Below, in pieces: positions 15,276 through 24,833 of a DNA stretch of 64,000 nt (positions are counted from its first letter, which is position 1; every line of letters begins with the position of its first letter). The DNA is from Photobacterium aquimaris (GTDB lineage Bacteria; Pseudomonadota; Gammaproteobacteria; Enterobacterales; Vibrionaceae). The stretch spans positions 30,251-94,250 of the forward strand of contig NZ_MSCC01000006.1 in the NCBI RefSeq assembly GCF_002954455.1, in the 5' to 3' direction. Made by a program: the position numbers and the translations under genes. Below the pieces are notes generated by a model, which did not search any database, was not told the origin of the DNA, and saw nothing but the letters and a program-made list of their open reading frames with translations.

Positions 15276-18047
15276 TTAGTGAGCCTGATCCCAATTATCA
15301 CCACTACCCGCCTCTGCAATTAATGGTACCGCTAACGTTGCCGCTTGCTCCATCAATTGACGAACTTTTGCCGTCACACTGTCTAACGCTGAAGCTTCTA
15401 CTTCAAACACTAATTCATCGTGTACTTGCATTAATAAGCTCACAGTTTGTTGCGGTTGTTGTTGCACCCATTCATCAACAGCAATCATGGCTAATTTAAT
15501 AATATCTGCGGCCGTTCCTTGCATTGGCGCGTTAATCGCTGCACGTTCAGCAGCCTTACGACGCAGGCCATTACGCGCCTTAATATCAGGAAGATACAAA
15601 CGACGACCAAACAGTGTCTCAACATAACCCTGCTCTGCCGCATTATTACGCGTACTTTCCATATATTCTAAAACACCCGGGTAACGCTCAAAATACACAT
15701 TCATGTAATCTTGTGCTTCATTACGTCCCATATCGAGTTGTTTAGCTAAACCAAACGCACTCATGCCATAAATTAAACCGAAGTTAATTGCCTTAGCGCG
15801 TCGACGTTGTTCTGTCGTTACATCATCAATTGCTAGCCCTAAAATTTCAGCGGCTGTTGCGGCGTGAATATCCTTACCTTCTCTAAATGCATTCAGTAAC
15901 GCCTCGTCACCAGAAAGGTGCGCCATAATACGTAATTCAATTTGAGAATAATCGACAGCCAGAATTTTATAACCCGGTTTAGCGACAAAGGCTTGACGGA
16001 TACGACGGCCTTCTTGGTTACGAACCGGAATATTTTGCAGGTTAGGCTCACTAGATGATAAACGTCCAGTTACTGTTCCAGATTGATGATAAGAAGTATG
16101 GACACGACCTGTCGCAACATTAACCATCTTTGGTAACTTATCGGTATAAGTCGATTTTAGTTTTGCTAAGCCACGGTATTCTAATAGTAATTTCGGTAAT
16201 GGGTAATCTAACGCTAATTCTTGTAGCACTTCTTCATTGGTTGAAGGTGTACCTGAAGGGGTTTTCTTGATAACAGGCAAGCCCATCTTTTCAAATAGAA
16301 TCGCTTGTAATTGTTTCGGTGAACTTAAATTAAACTCTTCACCTGCTAGCTCATAAGCCAGCTTTTCGATTTCATCTAATCGTTGTGCTAATTCTATTGA
16401 TTGTGCGCCAAGCAACGTACTATCAATGTACACACCCATACGTTCCATGCGTGATAACACCGGCACTAACGGCATTTCAATTGTTTCAAACACTTTTTTA
16501 AGCTTGGCATCAGCGGCAACTTTTGGGTATAACGCATTGTGTAAACGTAGCGTAATATCCGCATCTTCTGCAGCATAAGGGCCAGCTTGCTCAAGGTCGA
16601 TTTGATTAAAGGTTAATTGTTTCTTACCTTTACCCGCGATATCTTCAAAACTAATGTTTTTATGCTCAAGGTAACGCAACGCTAAGCTGTCCATATCATG
16701 ACGACCAACAACGCTGTTATAGACATAAGATTCAAGCATGGTATCAAATTGAATACCCTGCATATCAATGCCATATCGCGCGACAATACTGGCATCAAAT
16801 TTTAAATTTTGTCCGACTTTAGCAAGGTTTTTATCTTCTAATAATGGCTTTAATTGCGCTAACACCCAATCACGATCGAGTTGCGCTGGCGCATCAAGAT
16901 AATCATGAGCGACTGGCACATAAGCAGCTTTACCTTCTTCAACCGCAAATGAAACCCCAATCAGATTCGCTGTCATGTAATCAAGACCATCGGTCTCAGT
17001 ATCAAATGCAAACACATCGGCATTTTTTAGCTGGGTTAACCAACCATTAAAACTGGCTTGATCCAATACGGTTTCATAACCACTACGATCAATCGTTGGG
17101 GCAACCACAGTTGGCTCCGCCGATGTTGTTGCTGCACTTTCATCAGCTACAATGCGGCCATCACTGCCATCCAACATTTCGGTTAGCCAGCGACGGAATT
17201 GTAATTTACCAAACAATTCAGTCAATGCATCGGTATCAGGTACGCCTTTACATAATTGCTCTGGTGTCAGCTCTAGTTCCACATCAAGCTTAATTGTCGC
17301 CAGTTTATAAGACATATAAGCGGCTTCTTTATTATCAAGCAGCTTTTTCGCCATTGTTTTTGAGCCACGAAAACCTAGTGGTGCAATATCATCAAGGTTG
17401 GCATACAGCGCATCTAAACCACCAACGCCAGTTAATAACGCCTTAGCCGTTTTCTCTCCAACCCCTGGTACGCCAGGAATATTATCAACCTTATCTCCCA
17501 TAAGGGCTAAGTAATCGATGATCAACTCAGGACCAATACCAAACTTATCCACAACACCCGCAGGATCCATCACTACATCAGTCATGGTGTTGATCAACGT
17601 AACGTTTTGATCAACTAACTGAGCCATATCTTTATCACCAGTACTGATTAATACTGGCATGCCTTGTTGTGATGCCTGTGTTGCTAGGGTACCGATCACA
17701 TCATCAGCTTCAACCCCAGAGATCGCGATCAATGGTAATCCCATTGCTTTGATCACTGCATGTAATGGCTCAATCTGACCGCGAAGATCATCCGGCATCG
17801 GAGGACGATTGGCTTTATACTCAGGGTAAATATCATCACGGAATGTTTTACCTTTAGCATCAAAGATAACCGCAATACGATCAGTCGAAAACTGACGCAG
17901 CATACTGCGCAACATGTTAACCACACCGTAAATTGCACCCGTCGGTTCACCATCAGAATTAGTGAAATTAGGCGCAGCATGATAAGCGCGATAAAGATAA
18001 GAGGATCCATCAATGAGGATCAATGGATTTTCAGGAATCGTAGCCAT
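15276..18047 (-). CDS. polA: DNA polymerase I
   Basis: Repair and Okazaki-fragment polymerase. 923 residues, close to E. coli (928). The N-terminal 5'-3' exonuclease has DGSSYLYRAYHA, GVEADDVIGT and GDKVDNIPG; the 3'-5' exonuclease is intact (DTETDGLD, NLKFDASI, YAAEDADIT), so proofreading is expected; the polymerase domain has DYSQIELR (motif A), the O-helix RRAKAINFGLIYG and QVHDELVFEV (motif C). The ATG at 18047 opens the conserved NPLILIDGSSYLYRA block. Downstream are a terminator and spf, as in E. coli. Confidence 0.98.
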   Translation of the reverse strand: MATIPENPLILIDGSSYLYRAYHAAPNFTNSDGEPTGAIYGVVNMLRSMLRQFSTDRIAVIFDAKGKTFRDDIYPEYKANRPPMPDDLRGQIEPLHAVIKAMGLPLIAISGVEADDVIGTLATQASQQGMPVLISTGDKDMAQLVDQNVTLINTMTDVVMDPAGVVDKFGIGPELIIDYLALMGDKVDNIPGVPGVGEKTAKALLTGVGGLDALYANLDDIAPLGFRGSKTMAKKLLDNKEAAYMSYKLATIKLDVELELTPEQLCKGVPDTDALTELFGKLQFRRWLTEMLDGSDGRIVADESAATTSAEPTVVAPTIDRSGYETVLDQASFNGWLTQLKNADVFAFDTETDGLDYMTANLIGVSFAVEEGKAAYVPVAHDYLDAPAQLDRDWVLAQLKPLLEDKNLAKVGQNLKFDASIVARYGIDMQGIQFDTMLESYVYNSVVGRHDMDSLALRYLEHKNISFEDIAGKGKKQLTFNQIDLEQAGPYAAEDADITLRLHNALYPKVAADAKLKKVFETIEMPLVPVLSRMERMGVYIDSTLLGAQSIELAQRLDEIEKLAYELAGEEFNLSSPKQLQAILFEKMGLPVIKKTPSGTPSTNEEVLQELALDYPLPKLLLEYRGLAKLKSTYTDKLPKMVNVATGRVHTSYHQSGTVTGRLSSSEPNLQNIPVRNQEGRRIRQAFVAKPGYKILAVDYSQIELRIMAHLSGDEALLNAFREGKDIHAATAAEILGLAIDDVTTEQRRRAKAINFGLIYGMSAFGLAKQLDMGRNEAQDYMNVYFERYPGVLEYMESTRNNAAEQGYVETLFGRRLYLPDIKARNGLRRKAAERAAINAPMQGTAADIIKLAMIAVDEWVQQQPQQTVSLLMQVHDELVFEVEASALDSVTAKVRQLMEQAATLAVPLIAEAGSGDNWDQAH

Positions 18048-18423
18048 AGGGTTATTCTTATATCCAAGCGAAAGTAGTTCAGGTTAGGTCTATTATCGAC
18101 CAAATTTACCCCTACACCACAGAAAAAATGCAATGTTGACTAGAATGCCATGCCAAACCGCAACTGTTAACTGCTGTTTTGCGTTATTCAGCCATTTTCT
18201 GTGGATAACTTTGTTAGTATTTAATTTGCACCAGTTGATCGTTTTTTATATAAAAATAAAAATTACTCATGATTGTATTTATTTTCATATACTTAATAAG
18301 AAAACAGGATTTAGATCTTCGATCCGATATTGATCATTGATTGTGGACAACATCAGTTTGATAATCTTAACCAAGCCCATAATTACAACAATATAAGTAT
18401 ATTTGATTAGTTAGGATGCCATT
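18048..18423. other. polA/elbB divergent region with DnaA-box-like sites
   Basis: 376 bases without a gene. It holds a perfect DnaA box (TGTGGATAA, 18200-18208), a second near match (TGTGGACAA, 18342-18350), an AT-rich core between them and several GATC sites around 18236-18333. It carries the divergent promoters for polA and elbB. It is not regarded as oriC because the neighbouring genes are not those of a known vibrio origin. Confidence 0.6.
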
Positions 18424-19074
18424 ATGAAGAAAATTGCGGTAATTTTAAGCGGTTCAGGCGTGTTTGATGGAACCGAAATCCATGAAGCAGTATTAGCTTT
18501 ATTGGCAATAGAACAACAAGGGGCAAGCTGGCACTGTTTTGCTCCCAACATCGATCAGCATCACGTCATTAATCACATCAATGGCGAAGTCAGTCATGAA
18601 ATTCGTAACGTTTTAGTTGAATCGGCGCGTATTGCACGTGGCAATATATCTGATGTTACCCTGTTAAATATTAATGACTATGATGCACTGCTCGTCCCTG
18701 GCGGGTTTGGTGTTGCTAAAAATTTATCTGACTTTGCGCTTCACGGCAGTGCATGTCAGATCAACGAAGACGTAAAACAAGCCTGCCAATCTTTTGCTCA
18801 AGCCAATAAACCTGCGGCCTATTTATGTATTGCGCCAACCTTGATCCCCCAGATCTATGGCCCCGGCGCAAAAGCGACGATCGGTAATGATCCTGACACT
18901 GCGGCCGCATTTAACACCATGGGTGGCGAACATGTATTATGCCCTGTTGATGATTTTGTGCTTGATCAAAAACGACGTCTATTAACAACACCGGCCTATA
19001 TGCTGGCAACCAACATCAGTGAAGCTGCTACAGGGATCAATAAACTGGTACAAGAGTTAATAAAGTTAGCCTAA
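18424..19074 (+). CDS. elbB: isoprenoid biosynthesis glyoxalase ElbB
   Basis: DJ-1/PfpI-type protein with weak glyoxalase activity in E. coli and a genetic link to isoprenoid synthesis. 216 residues. It opens with KKIAVILSGSGVFDGTEIHE, has RNVLVESARIARG, VPGGFGVAKNLS and the nucleophile-elbow YLCIAPT with Cys135, and ends with TTPAYMLATNISEAATGI, all typical ElbB blocks. AGGA lies upstream of the ATG. It converges with ryhB and yhhQ. Confidence 0.94.
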   Translation: MKKIAVILSGSGVFDGTEIHEAVLALLAIEQQGASWHCFAPNIDQHHVINHINGEVSHEIRNVLVESARIARGNISDVTLLNINDYDALLVPGGFGVAKNLSDFALHGSACQINEDVKQACQSFAQANKPAAYLCIAPTLIPQIYGPGAKATIGNDPDTAAAFNTMGGEHVLCPVDDFVLDQKRRLLTTPAYMLATNISEAATGINKLVQELIKLA

Positions 19075-19098
19075 GCGTAATAAGAAATATTAAACGCT

Positions 19099-19266
19099 TA
19101 AAAAAGAAAAAGCGGCGCACTGTGTGATGCGCCGCTCAGCAGAAGTAGTAATTGGTTTTTAGCCCTACACTAAGCACCGTTACCAAGCTGAAGTACACTG
19201 GAAGCAATGTGAGCAATGTCGTGCCATCAATCACTAGAAAAAAGCGTTTTCTCTAGCACTGAAAGC
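19099..19266 (-). ncRNA. ryhB: RyhB small RNA
   Basis: The minus strand contains the RyhB core GCACGACATTGCTCACAT (19224-19207) and TTGCTTCCAGT, identical to the E. coli seed region that pairs with mRNAs for iron-using proteins. A promoter (TTGCAA 19300-19295, 16 bases, TATTAT 19278-19273) overlaps Fur-box-like sequence, giving a start near 19266. The transcript ends at the strong terminator AGCGGCGCA/TGCGCCGCT (19111-19136) plus T-tract. About 168 nt, longer than E. coli RyhB (about 90), as expected in vibrios. Exact 5' end is inferred. Confidence 0.93.
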
Positions 19267-19267
19267 A

Positions 19268-19340
19268 TGTTAATAATAACCATTCTCAACTATGTTGCAA
19301 CATTTAATTGAGAATAACTTTCATTTGTAATGAGAATTTC
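19268..19340 (-). promoter_or_regulatory. Fur boxes over the ryhB promoter
   Basis: Three AT-rich elements with the Fur hallmark TTCTCA/TGAGAA are seen: TTGAGAATGGTTATTATT (19288-19271), GTTATTCTCAATTAAATG (19318-19301) and AAATTCTCATTACAAATGA (19339-19321). They cover the -35/-10 region, so Fe-Fur repression of ryhB is inferred. Confidence 0.75.
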
Positions 19341-19385
19341 ATCTATCGTCTCACTTACAGTTATTATTTAGTCGTCTTTGATCCG

Positions 19386-19410
19386 ATAAAAAAATCGGCC
19401 GCAGCCGATT
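19386..19410 (-). terminator. yhhQ terminator
   Basis: Stem AATCGGC/GCCGATT around CGCA (19393-19410), followed on the minus strand by T7. Confidence 0.85.
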
Positions 19411-19438
19411 TATTATTGATGTTAAAAACAATCACGAC

Positions 19439-20155
19439 TCATTTAATGACGCCAGCAACGTCAGCAACAGTTGGCTGTTTTAATGTCGTTAGCTTATTGA
19501 TTAAATAATTAAGTAGCACCCCGTACAAAGGCACAAACAAACCAAGACTAATAATTAATTTAAAACTGTAATCCACCAGCGCGATTTCAGTCCAGTTTTG
19601 AGCCATAAAAGCATCTGGGCTGTGGTAAAACGCAATACTGAAAAAAGCGAGGGTATCAAGCGCATTACCGATAATGGTCGACGCTGTTGGTGCAATCCAC
19701 CATTGCTTCATTTGACGAAGGCGGTTAAATACCGATACATCCAATATTTGCCCCAATAGGTATGCCATAAAACTAGCAATCGCAATACGAGCCACAAACA
19801 GATTAAATTCTGTAAGATGAGCAAACCCTTGATATTGGCCTTTAAAGAACAATACTGATAGCACATAAGACACAATTAATGCCGGTGCCATTACTCGCCA
19901 AATTATTTTACGCGCTATCGCTGCACCAAAAATACGCACAGTTAAATCAGTCGCAAGAAAAATAAACGGAAAAGTAAATGCTCCCCACGTGGTGTGATAA
20001 CCAAAAACAGTAAACGGTAATTGAACCAGATAATTACTTGAGGCAATCACTAATAAATGAAAAGCCACCAAATACGATAACGCTTTGTGTTGTTGCGCTG
20101 AGGTAAAAGCCGTTGTGGTTGTATTAGATATTGTTGCGTTGGATAAAGCAGTCAT
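19439..20155 (-). CDS. yhhQ: queuosine precursor transporter YhhQ
   Basis: Inner-membrane importer of the queuosine precursors preQ0/preQ1 (COG1738, vitamin transporter-like). 238 residues with about six or seven membrane segments and the family signatures ASNYLVQLPFTVFG, HTTWGAFTFPFIFLATDL and RIFGAAIARKI. The ATG at 20155 is chosen because the preQ1 riboswitch ends in its Shine-Dalgarno; longer in-frame starts up to 20200 would lie inside the aptamer. Expression is likely turned down when preQ1 is plentiful. A TATAAT at 20244-20239 supplies its own promoter. Confidence 0.94.
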   Translation of the reverse strand: MTALSNATISNTTTTAFTSAQQHKALSYLVAFHLLVIASSNYLVQLPFTVFGYHTTWGAFTFPFIFLATDLTVRIFGAAIARKIIWRVMAPALIVSYVLSVLFFKGQYQGFAHLTEFNLFVARIAIASFMAYLLGQILDVSVFNRLRQMKQWWIAPTASTIIGNALDTLAFFSIAFYHSPDAFMAQNWTEIALVDYSFKLIISLGLFVPLYGVLLNYLINKLTTLKQPTVADVAGVIK

Positions 20156-20160
20156 GTAAG

Positions 20161-20193
20161 ACCTTTTTGTCATTGGGGGGAGGGAACCCAAAC
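20161..20193 (-). promoter_or_regulatory. preQ1-I riboswitch of yhhQ
   Basis: On the minus strand a 5-bp stem TTGGG/CCCAA (20191-20187 with 20177-20173) closes a C-rich loop TTCCCTCCC, followed by the A-rich tail TGACAAAAAGG. Loop CCT (20183-20181) can pair with tail AGG (20164-20162), forming the H-type pseudoknot of preQ1-I. That AGG is the Shine-Dalgarno seven bases before the yhhQ ATG, so ligand binding would block translation. yhhQ (COG1738) is a known target of this riboswitch class. Confidence 0.82.
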
Positions 20194-20263
20194 ATTTCAT
20201 TGCAGATGATAACCACCGCCTGCAACACCAGGGCGGCGATTATACAGCACAGCATTAATTTGC

Positions 20264-20563
20264 CTAGTGGCGAGACAATAACTGTTGTATAAAAATTAAA
20301 TCATCGATTTCACTGAGTACTAAAAGTTCCAACCACATTGATGCGGTGTAATGTTCAGCTTTAAGTAACAACTGACACCCATCAACATCAATTAGCCACT
20401 GTTGCAAGTCTGCACTTGGCTCTTTATCAATGACTTTGGCATCTAAGCGAGCCAATAATACGGCTGCAATCGTAGCAAAATCATCAAATTCAAACGCTGT
20501 AGGAGTCACCACTAACGTACCTAATTCAAGGTTTATTACTGTGCGGCTAAAATCATAGTCCAT
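20264..20563 (-). CDS. DUF3630 family protein
   Basis: 99 residues, acidic and soluble, no motif beyond a family resemblance to DUF3630 proteins found after recQ in vibrios. It is 12 bases downstream of recQ on the same strand and probably shares its transcript. It has no cysteine-rich or nuclease motif to suggest a DNA role. Family name moderately sure; function unknown. Confidence 0.72.
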   Translation of the reverse strand: MDYDFSRTVINLELGTLVVTPTAFEFDDFATIAAVLLARLDAKVIDKEPSADLQQWLIDVDGCQLLLKAEHYTASMWLELLVLSEIDDLIFIQQLLSRH

Positions 20564-20575
20564 TATTCACTTCCA

Positions 20576-22420
20576 TTAATTATGCTCACCAATGGCCATT
20601 AAGTGGTCGCCAATCAATTGTAAAAATACCACCCCAAATTTGTCTAACTTGCGCTGACCGACACCGTTTATCGCTAAAAAGTCGCCTTTTGAGCTCGGTA
20701 ACCGCTCTGCCATTTCCATCAAGCTAGCATCATTAAATACTACATAAGGTGGCAGATCTTCTTCATCCGCAATCGCTTTGCGTAATTTTCGTAACTTGGC
20801 AAATAGCTTTTTATCGTATTGGCGATTAGCCATTCGATCAACTTTACTGCTACGTACTGCGCTATCTAACCGCGGCACCGCCAAAGATAATGCCATTTCG
20901 GCTCTTAATAACGGTCGCGCTTGCTGGGTCAGTTGCAACACTGAATTACGGCTTATATTTTGAGTTAAAAATCCACGATGGATCAATTGCCGTAAAATGC
21001 TGACCCAATATTCATGACTATATTCACGTCCAATACCATAAGTGGTTAATTTATCATGACCATATTCACGAATACGTTGATTTTGCATTCCCCGCAGTAC
21101 ATCAACCACATAGGTAATTCCAAAATTCTGATTAACGCGATACACACATGACAACGCTTTTTGAGCCGCTTCTACCGCATCAAACTGTTGCGGGGGATCA
21201 AGACATACGTCGCAATTACCGCATCCTTGGCGCAACTCTTCACCAAAGTAATGCAACAACACTTGGCGACGACAACTTTGTGCTTGAGCAAACGCCCCCA
21301 TAGCATGCAACTTATGTAATTCAACATCCCGCTGAGCATCATTGGGTTTTTCATCAACACAACGTCGTAACCAAGCTAAATCAGCGGGATCATAAAGCAG
21401 TAACGCTTCTGCGGGTAAACCATCGCGCCCAGCCCGTCCTGTTTCTTGGTAATACGATTCAATGTTACGTGGAATATCAAAATGAACCACAAACCGCACA
21501 TTGGGTTTATTGATCCCCATTCCAAACGCCACAGTGGCAACAACCACATGAATATCATCACGCTGAAAAGCATCTTGTACTGCTACCCGTTGTTGATGTT
21601 CCATACCGGCGTGATATGCCGCTGCACGAATACCGCTGTGACACAATTTTTCGCTGATCTGTTCCACTTTCTTACGGCTATTACAATAAATAATTCCGCA
21701 CTGGCCGCGAACAGTCGCTAAATACTGGTTCAATTGCTGTTGCGGTTTATGTTTTTCCCATAAGGTATAACGAATATTGGGTCGATCGAAACTTCCCAAA
21801 TAACAATGGGGGTCGTTTAATCCTAACCGATTAACAATATCATGCCGAGTGGCGTCATCAGCGGTAGCTGTTAATGCCATTACCGGTAGCGGTGAAAATT
21901 GCTGTTTAAGTACCCCTAGAGCGGCATATTCAGGTCGAAAATCATGTCCCCACTGAGAAACACAGTGAGCTTCATCGACAGCAACCATAGCCAAATCAAG
22001 TTGCTGCAAACGTTCAAGAAAATCGCGCATTAATACTCGTTCAGGTGAAGCATAAACCAGCTGTAACTCACCCTTTTGCATCGCATCAAACGTTGCTTGA
22101 ATCTCTTCACGTGACATCGCCGAATGGATACATCCAGCACTGACACCATTGGCATTAAGCTGATCCACCTGATCTTTCATCAATGAAATAAGCGGTGAAA
22201 TTACCAAAGTTAATCCCGATAGCATTAACGCCGGAATTTGATAACACAATGATTTACCGCCACCAGTCGGCATAATAACCAAACAATCGTTGCCAGTAGT
22301 GATTGCCTCAATCACCGCTTGCTGTCCTTGCCTAAATTGTTGGTAGCCAAATACATCCTGCAAAATTTCTTGGCTGGATAATAATAATGACGACACAGGC
22401 AGAGGGGCAACAGCTGACAT
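20576..22420 (-). CDS. recQ: ATP-dependent DNA helicase RecQ
   Basis: 3'-5' superfamily-2 helicase for recombination and replication repair. 614 residues (E. coli 609). Walker A MPTGGGKS, DEAH in AVDEAHCVSQWGHD, SAT-like LTATAD, motif V/VI with QETGRAGRDG; the RecQ-Ct zinc site has CRRQVLLHYFGE and CGNCDVC; a C-terminal HRDC domain contains YVVFNDASLMEMA. The ATG at 22420 gives a family-like N-terminus; an in-frame stretch reaching 22564 shows no homology. Likely heads a two-gene unit with the DUF3630 gene. Confidence 0.96.
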   Translation of the reverse strand: MSAVAPLPVSSLLLSSQEILQDVFGYQQFRQGQQAVIEAITTGNDCLVIMPTGGGKSLCYQIPALMLSGLTLVISPLISLMKDQVDQLNANGVSAGCIHSAMSREEIQATFDAMQKGELQLVYASPERVLMRDFLERLQQLDLAMVAVDEAHCVSQWGHDFRPEYAALGVLKQQFSPLPVMALTATADDATRHDIVNRLGLNDPHCYLGSFDRPNIRYTLWEKHKPQQQLNQYLATVRGQCGIIYCNSRKKVEQISEKLCHSGIRAAAYHAGMEHQQRVAVQDAFQRDDIHVVVATVAFGMGINKPNVRFVVHFDIPRNIESYYQETGRAGRDGLPAEALLLYDPADLAWLRRCVDEKPNDAQRDVELHKLHAMGAFAQAQSCRRQVLLHYFGEELRQGCGNCDVCLDPPQQFDAVEAAQKALSCVYRVNQNFGITYVVDVLRGMQNQRIREYGHDKLTTYGIGREYSHEYWVSILRQLIHRGFLTQNISRNSVLQLTQQARPLLRAEMALSLAVPRLDSAVRSSKVDRMANRQYDKKLFAKLRKLRKAIADEEDLPPYVVFNDASLMEMAERLPSSKGDFLAINGVGQRKLDKFGVVFLQLIGDHLMAIGEHN

Positions 22421-22998
22421 AGTAAGACTCTTCGCTAAACAGGGCTGCCATTCTATACCTAAATCACGGTCGGATGCGAATAAGGCCAAGATGACTGACC
22501 ATTCGTTGATACCATTACTACCTTGCTCAGTAAATGATGCCATCATTCCACTTACTCGGCTCACTAAGTTCTATCGAGTTTAAAGCAATGACTATCAATA
22601 GCTACTTCAGCCCCAATATTCAACTATGCCGTTATTTATTAAAAATAAGCACTAACATTTCATTGAAAAAATTATCACCGCTTAAAAATAATCAAATAAC
22701 CAATTAATTAATAAGACAATAAAAAATAACTTCCGTATCAATCACAATGGTTACTTATTCAACACTCTATAATTTAAAATGGTTTTTTAATCGCTAAAAA
22801 TAAGACTTATTAGGTGTATTTGTTAACTAGCAACCATGAAAAGCATCAAATTGATTAAATATCACATCTTTAATTAATATTCCGACCAATAATATTTAAA
22901 AATAATGGGATATACGCTGTTTTTTCTGCCATCATTAACCACATTAAAAGGCTACATAGCGTCCACCACTGTTGCGTCACTGATTACAAGGATCTGTT
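22421..22998. other. AT-rich recQ/ggt divergent region
   Basis: Nearly 580 bases, strongly AT-rich from about 22600 to 22900. It should hold the divergent recQ and ggt promoters. I see no reading frame, RNA motif or clear operator; many A/T tracts prevent confident promoter picks. Confidence 0.6.
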
Positions 22999-24765
22999 AT
23001 GCTAAAAATATCGCCATTACTATTACGTTTATTGACTGTTTGTAGCTGTGCAGGCCCTATTTTTTCTGCAACGGCACAGCAAATTAGCGATAGCATTACA
23101 CCAGAAACAAGTGTCGCCAACCAACAATCACACCTCGTGAACGGTCAGCAATGGATGATTGCTACAGCCAATCATTATGCCAGTGAGGCGGGTGCAGAGA
23201 TGCTACGTCAAGGAGGCAATGCCATTGATGCGATGGTCGCTACCCAACTAGTATTGGGTTTGGTTGAACCACAATCATCTGGTATTGGTGGCGGTGGCTT
23301 TTTAGTTTATTGGAATAATGATAACCACCAAATGACCACCTTTGACGGCCGTGAAACTGCGCCTTTTGCAGTAACACCACGTCTATTTCAAGATAAAAAA
23401 GGCCAACCACTGGCGTTTTATGATGCGGTCGTTGGTGGACGCTCTGTCGGCACCCCTGGCACAATTAAATTATTATGGAATAGCCACCAGCAATACGGTC
23501 AGTTGGAATGGAAAAAGTTATTTCAACCAGCGATCAAATTAGCCCAGCAAGGGTTTATTGTTAGCCCTCGTTTAGCGGCATTAGTAGCTAAAGATGCCTC
23601 TAATTTACAACGTTGGCCTGTAACCAAGGCCTATTTTTTTGATACCCAAGATCAACCGATTCAAGCCGGACAACGGTTAATCAATCACGCTTATGCCAAT
23701 ACGTTACGAAAAATTGCTGATTATGGTCAAAAAGCCTTTTATCAAGGGGATATTGCGCGCGCGATTGTTAATACAGTACAAAATGCCATGGGTAATCCGG
23801 GGGTCCTAAGTAGCATTGATTTAGCCAGTTATAAGGTTAAACAGCGGGCGCCAGTATGTGCACCTTATCGTCAATATCAAATTTGCGGCATGGGCCCTCC
23901 AAGTTCTGGCGCGTTAACTCTTGGCCAGATTATGGCGATGCTTAACCATTATCCGTTAGCAAAGATGGGCGCCAATGATGTCAACAGTTGGCGTTTAATT
24001 GGTGATGCATCACGATTAGCATTTGCCGATCGTGGTCGTTATATGGCTGACAGTGACTATGTGCCGATGCCAACTAAAGGCTTGCTCGATCCCAATTACA
24101 TTCAACAACGAGCGCAATTATTGGCCTCCAATAAAAAATTAACCACGGTCGAGCCGGGATTACCACCTTGGGAGCATGCGAGTCAGCAACAAGCCACCAA
24201 TGAAGCGATCGAGTTACCCTCAACTACCCATTTTTCGATTGTTGATGCCCAAGGCAATGTGGTCTCGATGACCTCTACCATTGAAAACAGTTTTGGTTCA
24301 CGATTAATGGTCGGCGGATTCCTACTTAATAATGAATTAACCGATTTTTCATTTCGAAGCCACATTGATGGCCGACCAATCGCTAATCGTATTGAGCCCG
24401 GTAAGCGCCCTCGTTCATCAATGGCACCGACAATTGTGATGCATAATAATCAACCAGTATTAGCTATTGGCTCTCCAGGTAGTAGTCAAATCATTGGTTA
24501 TATTGCTAAAACTTTAGTGGCTTACATTGATTGGGGTATGGACTTACAACAAGCGATTAATTTTCCCAATATCAATAACCGCTTTGGTAGCTTTGAATTA
24601 GAACAGCACACCACGGCCACCGCATGGGCACCTAAATTTGAACAATTAGGTTATAAAACTGTTGTCAAAGATCTTAACTCAGGCATTCAAGCGATCAGTA
24701 TTGCACCCAAGCAGTTGATCGGGGCCGCCGATCCTCGCCGTGAAGGTAAGGTCATCGCTCAATAA
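22999..24765 (+). CDS. ggt: gamma-glutamyltransferase
   Basis: Periplasmic N-terminal nucleophile hydrolase that cleaves glutathione and other gamma-glutamyl compounds. 588 residues with a signal peptide (cut near SATAQQ). Autoprocessing should occur before Thr409 in STTHFSIVDAQGNVVSMT, giving the small subunit; GGNAIDAMVA, SSGIGGGGF, GRETAP, NNELTDF and the oxyanion GSPGS motif are all intact. ATG preceded by AAGGAT. Monocistronic, ending at a strong bidirectional terminator. May supply cysteine and glutamate from external glutathione. Confidence 0.95.
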   Translation: MLKISPLLLRLLTVCSCAGPIFSATAQQISDSITPETSVANQQSHLVNGQQWMIATANHYASEAGAEMLRQGGNAIDAMVATQLVLGLVEPQSSGIGGGGFLVYWNNDNHQMTTFDGRETAPFAVTPRLFQDKKGQPLAFYDAVVGGRSVGTPGTIKLLWNSHQQYGQLEWKKLFQPAIKLAQQGFIVSPRLAALVAKDASNLQRWPVTKAYFFDTQDQPIQAGQRLINHAYANTLRKIADYGQKAFYQGDIARAIVNTVQNAMGNPGVLSSIDLASYKVKQRAPVCAPYRQYQICGMGPPSSGALTLGQIMAMLNHYPLAKMGANDVNSWRLIGDASRLAFADRGRYMADSDYVPMPTKGLLDPNYIQQRAQLLASNKKLTTVEPGLPPWEHASQQQATNEAIELPSTTHFSIVDAQGNVVSMTSTIENSFGSRLMVGGFLLNNELTDFSFRSHIDGRPIANRIEPGKRPRSSMAPTIVMHNNQPVLAIGSPGSSQIIGYIAKTLVAYIDWGMDLQQAINFPNINNRFGSFELEQHTTATAWAPKFEQLGYKTVVKDLNSGIQAISIAPKQLIGAADPRREGKVIAQ

Positions 24766-24770
24766 GTACA

Positions 24771-24823
24771 AAAAAGCCCGCAAGTGATTAACCATACAAT
24801 TAATTACTCACGGGCTTATTGTT
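24771..24823. terminator. bidirectional terminator between ggt and uvrD
   Basis: Outer arms AGCCCG/CGGGCT (24775-24780 with 24811-24816) extended by a long AT stem, with A6 to the left and a T-rich tract to the right. Confidence 0.88.
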
Positions 24824-24833
24824 TTAACTGCCG

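Noticed and set aside
18048..18423. Possible replication origin
   Set aside because: Only two DnaA boxes, no 13-mer array, and the neighbours polA/elbB are not an oriC context in vibrios.
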